NCBI RefSeq assembly: GCF_051020765.1
Contig: NC_134934.1
Location: 13,344,001-13,408,000, forward strand
Direction of reading: 5' to 3'
DNA: 64,000 nt
From: Lasioglossum baleicum
Lineage: Eukaryota > Arthropoda > Insecta > Hymenoptera > Halictidae
Shown: positions 56,636-64,000 of the stretch, piece after piece
Position numbering within the stretch: the stretch's first letter is position 1
How the letters are laid out: every line of letters begins with the position of its first letter
Position numbers and translations under genes: made by a program
The notes under the pieces: generated by a model
Databases searched by the model: none
Told to the model about the DNA's origin: nothing
Seen by the model: the letters and a program-made list of their open reading frames with translations, nothing else

Positions 56636-56937
56636 AATGGAGTCTACCCCCTTAATATGCACAGAGTTATTTGTCGCTGAGTTGACCACAGACTTGCCCC
56701 AACTTTAACTTCGAGTACCCGAATATTGCAAACTTCCGGGACACCGACTCGACCCGAAATCGCCGGTACCCGATACTTCATAAACTTTCGTGATCCCGAC
56801 GCGAACCCGAACAAATTTCCTGACCCTTCCCGAACCCGAAATTTCGGGTAGAATTTTGTAATTTCGCGGGTTGTATTAGTTTGATTCGCGCCATTTATTT
56901 GTGTTATGTTGATAAAAATGTCTGAAAAGTATCTGTA

Positions 56938-57062
56938 CAGTGCGGAGCACGAGAGGAAACTAGCGGGAGGTGAACGGGGCAAGAGGAACGCAAAGGCAAT
57001 CTGAATGGTCAGGCTTCTTTCCCCGTTCCCTTCCCGCTAGTTTTCTCTCGTGCTCCGTACTG
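56938..57062. mobile_element. 125 bp palindromic MITE, left-arm copy
   Basis: CAGTGCGGAGCACGAGAGGA and TCTCTCGTGCTCCGTACTG ends, TA-flanked. The partner at 57634-57758 lies at the mirror position in the inverted duplication. Confidence 0.85.
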
Positions 57063-57633
57063 TACATTGGTTGTCGTATCCGATGTTTAGTCTATTATCA
57101 GCGTGTAATATCTAATGGAGGCTGCTTTGAAAATTTTTTCCGAAAAATGAAAATTCCCGTTATTTTTTTAACACGCCCACAACCTCGTACATTTTCCGTT
57201 CGGAAAAAGACCGAGCCGGCAGACCTTTACATCAGAGCTAGACTACTCTTCCTAAATAAAAAGGTAAGACCAAAAAAAAACTGTTGCACGTTCACAACAA
57301 ACAGTCATTATCGTGGTAAAAAGCAATGCCTCGTGTTACAATATCAGACAGACGTCACCGATGCAACACGTGTACCAATGAACCGTAAATAGTTGATCTT
57401 GCCGTCGATCGAGGAAAAAAGTGGTCTAGACCAGCTGGAGATAGAGATAGAGATATAGATAGAGATAGAGATATATAGAGATAGAGATAGACGTGCTGCA
57501 TCGGTGACATGTGTCTGATATTGATACACGAGGGATTGCTAATTACCACGATATTGATGTTTTTTTGTGAACGTGCAACAGTTTTTTTTTTGGTCTTACC
57601 TTTTTATCTAGTAAGAGTACGACAACCAATGTA

Positions 57634-57758
57634 CAGTGCGGACCACGAGACAAAACTAGCGGGAAGGGAACGGGGAAAGAAACTTGTCCATTCAGATTGT
57701 CTTTGCGTTCCTCTTGCCCCGTTCCCTTCCCGCTCGTTTTCTCTCGTGCTCCGCACTG
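57634..57758. mobile_element. 125 bp palindromic MITE, right-arm copy
   Basis: The same element as 56938-57062 at the mirror position, also 125 bp and TA-flanked, which shows that it was present before the arms were duplicated. Confidence 0.85.
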
Positions 57759-58060
57759 TACAGATACTTTTCAGACATGTTTATCAACACAACAAAAAAT
57801 AAATGGCGTAAATCGGACTAATACAACCCGCGAAATTACAAAATTCTACCCGAAATTTCGGATTCGGGCAATGTTTGGGTAATCGAAGTTAAAGTTGGGG
57901 CAAGTCTGCGGTCAAGTCTGTTTGTAAGGTTGTAATAATATTTCGGTTTGAACTGAAAAATCATAAAAAACAGCATTATACATACTTATATAAATACAAC
58001 TTTAACTTCGAGTACCCGAATATTGCAAACTTTCCGAAATTTCGGGTACCCGGGCGCCCC

Positions 58061-58545
58061 TAATATCTAACGACGAAGCTGGTCATATCAGGCGAGAAAT
58101 GACTACGTAGGAAGAATACATAATCGCATCACGTTTTCGCTATTCCATTCTTACACGTGACCGCGCATACTCTCTCGTCCGCCGCCGCTGCATACAGCCA
58201 AGACGCGTACATACTACGTGCATGGTCGCCGTCACGTGTCCAACAAGAACGAAAAAAAACAGATAGGAAAAGATGCAATCGTTATATTTGTCCGTCTGAC
58301 GAGAACGGCCCGAAGGACGTACAATCTTTCCGTATCCGGTCGCGAAAATTACCGTTTCATGTTAGGACGTTCGAAGAGGGCGTAGCTGTCGTTAGATGAA
58401 TCACGCTAGCTTTATAGGTTATGTTCGCAAACAAGGCGAGGCTGGCGCCAAACAATCTTGCCCATACAAGGAATGGAGCGTTCCGTTTCAATCCAATCAG
58501 CCAGTATAATCATTAGACGTTTCGCATTCGAACGTTATATTTATA
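58061..58545. other. No gene seen; CpG-rich in part
   Basis: Unique DNA right of the hAT. An 80-codon frame at 58157-58399 has no recognisable features. Confidence 0.35.
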
Positions 58546-58547
58546 AG

Positions 58548-59090
58548 TAGACAGCGGATTTTACGCATTTATCAGCAGTGGTTCAAGTCAAGTGGAGGCC
58601 CCAAGCGGTAAAAATTTTGGGGTCCTCAAACTCAAGTTAGAAATAGAAGTTGTTTTAGTAGCCTAAAACGTTCGTGGTATCAAAAATAAGCATAATTCAC
58701 AATTGAAAAGTGAAGAAGTTGTTTTAATTTAGAGTAAATAAATTAAATTTTTTGTAATGAGGTCTTATGGTATCCCGGGGCCCCATGCGGCCGCTTAGTC
58801 CGCTTACCGTTAAATCCGCCACTGTTTATCAGAAAAATCGGTAGGTGTAATTTAACCTTCGATTACTCGGTATTAACCGGTTATATGGAACTTTACGTCG
58901 CGTATATAAATTTTTATCCAACGTAATAACTACTTTAAAATGGGAAATATAAATATTGCTACATAGTATGGTCAACACCGTTTTTCACGCTTGGAACGAT
59001 GTAAATGTAAAGGTTTGAGATTGTAAATACTATACGTGAGTGATTAAAAGTTCAAAATACTGTTATATCAGTTTCAACCTATTGAACAGA
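58548..59090. repeat. MITE, family B, opened by later insertions
   Basis: TAGACAGCGGATTTTACGCA is followed by TTTATCAG, the hAT MITE, then TTTATCAG again and the family B interior (TAGGTGTAATTTAACC...). GTTTCAACCTATTGAACAGA precedes the piggyBac-like element at 59091. The distal end is lost. Confidence 0.65.
58576..58824. mobile_element. hAT MITE, GGCCCC-rich
   Basis: A 249 bp element, ends CAGTGGTTCAAGTC and AAATCCGCCACTG, perfect 8-bp duplication TTTATCAG (58568-58575, 58825-58832). Inserted into a family B MITE. Confidence 0.92.
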
Positions 59091-59330
59091 TTAACCCTTA
59101 GCACTCGAATGGTGACTCTCAGGCGCCAACTAAGAATTGCTGTACCATTCAAAATATTCAAAATATTGTTTACATCATTAAATATATCGGTATCTAAATC
59201 AATTACTAAACATTTAGGTATGGTACGAGGTATTATACCAATTTCATATCATAACATTTGAAAAATCATATGCAATGGAAATATTCTAGGTCGGAAAAAA
59301 TCTTTAATTTTCAAGTTGAAATAAAAAAGA
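59091..59330. mobile_element. piggyBac-like MITE
   Basis: TTAACCCTTAGCACTCGAAT at the left with CAGGCGCCAACTAAGAATTG inside; the right TTAA end is lost. The right boundary is approximate. Confidence 0.65.
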
Positions 59331-59442
59331 AAGTATATTTACGTTTCATGTAATTTAGTTGGAGAAACATTTATGAGAATTTTTCATATAAATGCGTATA
59401 CAGGATGACACAAATATACATATTGTACCCCATCGAGTTGGA

Positions 59443-59459
59443 GGGGGGGGGGGGGGGGG
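59443..59459. repeat. Run of 17 G
   Basis: An uninterrupted G homopolymer; the length may be inaccurate in an assembly. Confidence 0.9.
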
Positions 59460-59618
59460 AGGGTGTTAGTGAGGTTATTTGAAGTAACTTTTTCTTTTGT
59501 GAAAATATTTTCTGTTGTATGTATGTATATGTACTTATAAGATAATAGTGTTCTCCTCTAAGTGTTCCCCTCTTCTCTACTAAATACGTGATCGATTCTC
59601 CTTATAGGGGGGATAATG

Positions 59619-59626
59619 TGACGTCA
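59619..59626. promoter_or_regulatory. CRE/ATF-type palindrome TGACGTCA
   Basis: In a CpG-rich patch (about 59590-59790) without a supported gene. Confidence 0.3.
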
Positions 59627-59930
59627 CGTAACGTAAACCCTCGTGCCACCGATATGCGTCTCGTGCAAAGAGTCGCGAGAGGAGAATCTGATGGTGGAAG
59701 GGGAAGCGCACAGACTGTAAGTACGCCGGCAACATTTCGTACGTTCGACTTCTCTCAGAGCTATCGTTTATCGGCCGGTGTCACGTAAACGTGATTTCAA
59801 ATATTTTTTCGTCGGTTTTACATTAGAATAATTTAAACAAAAATATTCCTTCATGATAAGCTGAACCATACATTTCATTGCACTTTACAACGACGGTTTT
59901 GTTAATTTCCGAGCGGCAAGTTTACATATA

Positions 59931-60426
59931 CAGCTGATCACAAAAATATTGAGACAAAATTGCAATAGAAAATACTGGAAGTTGCATTTCACAACTTTTT
60001 TATGTGGGCCTATATTGAAAATTTCGTCAAAACCGGTGGACATTGCAATGAGCTACAAACGTTTGAAGATGGTGAAAATTGCAATTTTTCACGATCTTCG
60101 GCCTGCAACTGCAATAAATCTCAGGATTCTGACATCTTTCAATCCCTGTTGTTTTTCCCCGCATCAACCGATTTCGATGATACTTTTACAGTGCATATAA
60201 TTGACACAGATCTACAAAGTGTAATACTTTTTAAATTTTCAATATAGGCCTACATAAAAAGGTTAAAAATGCAACTTTTAGTATTTTTTCTACAATTCCG
60301 ATCTATTGCAATTTTAGAAAAAATTTCTTTTCACATTCTGTAGTAAACTAATTTTCTCTTGTCCCAAAGCTCTTGCTTTGTCCCAATGTTGAGGTCTTGA
60401 GTGTCCCAATATTTTGCGACCGATTG
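59931..60426. mobile_element. Long palindromic MITE, CAGCTGATCACAAAA type
   Basis: TA-flanked 496 bp. The left arm CAGCTGATCACAAAAATATT and right arm AATATTTTGCGACCGATTG pair imperfectly. The interior matches the 6249 and 31389 elements. Confidence 0.8.
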
Positions 60427-60671
60427 TACGTCTTTATGCAAATCTATGTTAAATTACGATGCCAGAACATTTCGCGAGTGACTCGTATAAAACAAGTGTC
60501 TATGAAATATCGATGTCGTCACCACAATTCGCAGAAAAAAATATTTTTGCATTCTTTAAATGTTCTTGTTGTTGTATATCCACGCTACCTAGTCGTTTTT
60601 CTGATAAATATCAAATCCCGAATACAGCGGAAGGAATAGATAAATATTTTGTGTGTGCCAGTAACAAACTG

Positions 60672-60911
60672 TGTGCCCATAATTATGAAAGTGGTCTAAG
60701 TTCCTTGTTTCGAGATATTTCAAGGAAAAGGATCTTAACACTAAATGAATTCCATAGAATGTTGAAATATCTAACGGTTCATTTTTCACAATATCGTAAG
60801 AATTACATTGAATCCATTTAGTTTCAAATAATGTGATGTGAAATAACTGATAAACTAATCTTTTTTTTTAGTATAATTTGACTTGGACCAATTTCATAAT
60901 TATGGGCACAT
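60672..60911. mobile_element. MITE, family C
   Basis: TGTGCCCATAATTATGAAAG at the left and TTCATAATTATGGGCACATA at the right; the best-preserved member of the family in the window. Confidence 0.8.
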
Positions 60912-61642
60912 ATAGCGAATTGTCGAGTACTTTCTTCAGTGTAGCGGATCCGAACCGTACACCAGGATATACGGTGTGGCTGGCGGGACGAGGCCGGATC
61001 ATCGAATGAAACCAGAAACGACGCGTGAATTGTAAGCTTACTCTAGCGGGCGTTAGACATAGCTAGTAACCCACATTTATGATAGACCGCTTTTATAACG
61101 CTTTCTCGAGTAAAGGTAGCCATCTGCTGGGGCACCTGACTCGATTCACCTGCCACAGGTATGTACTTACGTACACGGACTGGCTGGCGGGCGTCCGCCT
61201 GGCGATGTCAGGTGTTTCTTCGGCCGGCTTAACGGCGCGGCGCGTCGAAACAAAGAAGAGGGTGCGAGAGCCGAACTGACGTGTTTTCTCTTTTCCCTCT
61301 CTCTCCCTCTTTTTCTCTCTCTCTCTCTCACTCTCTCTCTCTCTCTCTCCTGTCCATCGGCTATCTGATGAAGATCGAGACCGGATAATCTGCCATCCGA
61401 CTTTAAATTTCGCTCACACAGCTTTTCACCGGCAACAAGAAATCGATCGAGTTCAGTCGATTATTTTCACGACTCTTCAATCTTCGGTCGTGTTCGACAC
61501 TTTTGCCACTATCATTTGCTCGTAAGTCTTTTCACGAGTACAACGTTCAACTGAATAATCGTCATATATGCATATTTCCATTCGATGGATTAAATGCAAT
61601 TCCATTAGAAAATATAAAAGCAAGTCAATAAACATATACATT
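60912..61642. other. No gene seen; CT-rich microsatellite
   Basis: A moderately CpG-rich patch at 60950-61280 is followed by a CT tract at 61292-61350. No coding frame is supported. Confidence 0.4.
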
Positions 61643-62318
61643 TAGGAGCAAAACTAATCACACATACTTTAATTCAGAATAGCTTTATCATGAATGGACC
61701 AAACGACTTCAATTTCTCTGTAAGGCTAGATGAATTAGTTTAGTAAATGACATTTAAACAACATTTTGAAAAAATGCATTGGGCGGAATTGTGAAAAACA
61801 ATAGTAAAAACTGATTTTTACGACTTTATTACCTGGGCCAGTAACGAAAATTTAAAAGATGCGTTTGGTCAACTGGTCAACTGGTATAAATTATGTACGC
61901 TCCCCGAAAATTTCATTGAAATTGGTCAATTGGTTTACGAGTTATAAACGATAAAAAGTGGTAAAAAGGCAAAAATCTTGAAAAATTGCAATTTTTACCA
62001 CTTTTTATCGTTTATAACTCGTAAACCGATTAACCAATTTCAATGAAATGTTCGGAGCGTATGTAATTTATACAAGTCGTGACCAGTTGACCAAACACAT
62101 CTTTTAAATTTTCTTTATAGCCCCAGCTAAAAAGGTCGTAAAAATCAGTTTTTACTATTGTTTTTCACAATTCCGCCCATTGCATTTTTTCAACGTATTT
62201 TTTAATTGTCATTTACTAAACTAATTCATCTAGCCTTACAGAGAAATTGAAGTCGTTTGCCCCATTCATAAAAAAGTTATTCTGATTTAAATTGTATGTG
62301 ATCAGTTTTGCTCCCAAC
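61643..62318. mobile_element. Long palindromic MITE, GGAGCAAAACT type
   Basis: Arms of about 300 bp: TAGGAGCAAAACTAATCACA at the left, TGTGATCAGTTTTGCTCCCA at the right, and a nearly perfect central palindrome around TACCACTTTTTATCGTTTAT (61955-62030). Non-coding. Confidence 0.85.
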
Positions 62319-62326
62319 TGTGTGTA

Positions 62327-62826
62327 CAGTGGGTGTACAAAGTGTTCGTACAGCTTTAAAAACGAATAACTTTTCTAAAAATCGACTAAACAGCTTGAGT
62401 ATTTCTGAGACGTTAGAAGCATTAGGTTACTAGCTAATGTGTCAATAATTTTTTTTAGTTGTTATTGATCACAATTGCGAAGGAAAAAGTATGGTAGAGG
62501 TGACGATCTTTAAACTTTTTACTTGTTCCTGCAATGAAAATTTAGAAGGTGGCTTTGGTAGGCTAAGTAAGTTATGTACATGTAGAAAGTAACATCGAAA
62601 TCGATCATGGTTGAAAATAGCAAAATTGTAAGAATTAATATAATTTCAAAGATTTTTACATCTTACAATGCCCATAGCTTTTCATGCGTCGACCGTGTTG
62701 AATAAAACTTTCTACTGGTAAACTAATCCTCTTCTAACGTCTGAAAAAAAAACTAAAGCTGTCGGGTCCAATAATGAAGAAGTTATTCGTATTTAAAAGC
62801 TGTACGAATACTTTGTACACCCACTG
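62327..62826. mobile_element. Long palindromic MITE, GTGGGTGTACAAAGT type
   Basis: A 500 bp element flanked by TA, ends CAGTGGGTGTACAAAGTGTT and ACTTTGTACACCCACTG. It is the cleanest copy of the family also seen at 15691 and 26748, and sits 8 bp from the previous MITE. Confidence 0.9.
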
Positions 62827-64000
62827 TACATTTTCGGAGATAATTTATCATTTTGGATATACGGACGCCTACGGACAATTATGTGTTGTGTATGTATATG
62901 TTTAAAGAAACCGGTTCTCTCGGGTGAAATCAATCAAACCATTTTTTGATATTGCCATACACAATAACGCGTCGAATCAGTGTGGACCATACTTGGTATC
63001 CGAGAGTTTATCGGGTAATATCAGAGGCCAATGAGCAGTTCACGCGTAAAAGCGCAGCTTTCGCTCTCGGAGATAAATATTTATGTCACCTCGAGATGCT
63101 CCGAGGCTGTCGTCCATTTTAATTTCTTCGCGGAAATGTACACAAGCCATGGTTTCGCGGCTGATGAAACGGTCGGGCTCCCCGTCCGTATCGGTCATTC
63201 TAAGGAACATGTAACTGGCTCAAAACGTATAACTGTTGTTTGATCTCTTGCGAAATTATTCATGCAATTTTCAGCATGTGCATAACTAACATAGATCTAC
63301 AAAACAAATTTTTCAAATTTTCATTGAGGGCCCAAATAAAAAAGTTTTAAAAAGTCCCTTTTTTATTTTTGCATGACTGATGATCCGTTTTCGGACGGGC
63401 TTTTATACAATTTTGTCTGGGTCCGGAAAGGGCCTAATAGTCGTGAAGGAGCGCGGACCTTGGAGAGGCCCCTCGTGTCGCGAAGCGATTTAGCGTCTCT
63501 GATTGGAACGCCCTTGTGTCAGGAAAACAGGGGTAGACTAACGGGAAATTGTCCTGGAGGGTGCACGTGTACTAAACATCCCTCGTACCTGACCGTCGTG
63601 GGTCCAGTGTTCAGTACGGAGAGTTGTAAACGGGTCCGCTGCCCCTCGTTACCCTCATTTGAGGGGTCCTAATCCCGGTGAAATGTTTTATAGCGTTTTA
63701 TGTTAATGGACGGCATCGAGGGTACCCAGTACCCAGGTACGGAACTGTACCTGGTTTCTGCCTTGCGAAAGTCGTTTTCAGCTCATATTTTGCAAACCAA
63801 AGCCAGTTGACAAAAAATTGTGGTAACAGAAATAGTTTTACTTAATAATTTTACTTAACAGTTGACAAAAGTACTTCGTAATGCAAAGTACAAGTTGATT
63901 TTGTTTATTGTTCAATCACAATGTAGCTAAACTGTCACTTTAGGCTTCTTAAAGTCTTGTTTCAGTACAGGTATAAATAAAATGTAATACATGGAAATGT
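62827..64000. other. No supported gene
   Basis: It contains a relic of the 18600-type MITE (about 63270-63375). A GC-rich stretch at 63380-63680 carries a 99-codon frame on the plus strand with no recognisable domain and no clear splice context; it may be an exon of an unseen gene or a TE fragment. Confidence 0.35.

Larger units (their letters stand above)
56645..57925. repeat. Large inverted duplication (arms about 600 bp)
   Basis: From CAGACTTGCCCCAACTTTAA at the left to TTAAAGTTGGGGCAAGTCTG at the right, every block recurs inverted: the GGGTAGAATTTTGTAATTTC hAT end, the 125 bp MITE, GGTTGTCGTA, AAAAAGGTAAGACCAAAAAA, and CACCGATGCA. The loop is a GATAGA microsatellite (57438-57492). An extra stretch of about 90 bp in the left arm (56705-56830) and about 130 bp around 57100-57240 break the symmetry. 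Confidence 0.85.
52775..58060 (-). mobile_element. hAT transposon with intact transposase and about 230 bp inverted ends
   Basis: The left end GGGGTCTGCGAGTATCCGAA... (52775-53010) and right end (about 57910-58060) are inverted copies, sharing CGGGTACTCGAAGTTAAAGT and ATAATGCTG...ATGATTTTTCAGTTC. The flanks TAATAACTA (52766-52774) and TAATATCTA (58061-58069) look like a target-site duplication with one change. Runs of TTCGGGTTCGGGTCGGG-like sequence form subterminal repeats. The transposase gene lies at 53120-55290 (minus). The 55300-57910 part has been inflated by later insertions (55410-56287, 56421-56635) and an inverted duplication (56645-57925). Confidence 0.85.

Overview
The window looks like nuclear DNA of an insect, most likely a hymenopteran (ant, bee or wasp). 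The evidence is spliced genes with GT-AG introns, proteins that read best as insect orthologues, AT-rich introns with CpG-rich islands, and a dense load of short inverted-repeat DNA transposons. I see no bacterial operon structure and no rRNA or tRNA genes that I could support. The taxon call is an inference; the gene calls below rest on splice sites and reading phase.

Layout: (1) 63-230 (+) is the last exon of crooked neck (crn), a spliceosome HAT-repeat protein. Tail to tail with it lies (2) a complete five-exon inositol-tetrakisphosphate 1-kinase gene (ITPK1, 963-2857, minus). (3) 5664-12140 (minus) holds five consecutive exons of a large uncharacterised, mostly disordered protein (about 1500 residues visible, 5' end missing) with an internal 4.5-copy tandem repeat of about 85-90 residues. 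(4) 24167-35715 (minus) is a complete five-exon gene of the IRF2BP family (Drosophila Pits), whose first coding exon is split from the rest by a 9.7 kb intron. A CpG-rich promoter-like segment with CCAAT, CRE and NRF1-type sites lies upstream at about 36.7 kb. (5) 36.8-52.7 kb has no convincing host gene. It contains MITEs, local duplications, a broken mariner transposase and several CpG-rich patches carrying the palindrome TGACGTCA. (6) 52775-58060 is a hAT transposon with about 230 bp inverted ends and an uninterrupted, spliced transposase gene of 633 residues; its 5' half is a set of nested younger insertions and a large inverted duplication. (7) 58.1-64 kb is again gene-poor, with several long palindromic MITEs.

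The mobile DNA falls into recognisable types by target-site duplication. There are 8-bp duplications (hAT MITEs), TA duplications (Tc1/mariner-like palindromic MITEs, the most frequent), TTAA (piggyBac-like MITEs) and a TAA-flanked PIF/Harbinger-like element. The most unusual pieces are a TE family with 21-bp tandem repeats in its ends (50242-51362), a tandem duplication whose two copies were hit at the same site by two different transposons (12.2-13.0 kb), and a three-deep nest inside the hAT element (55410-56287).
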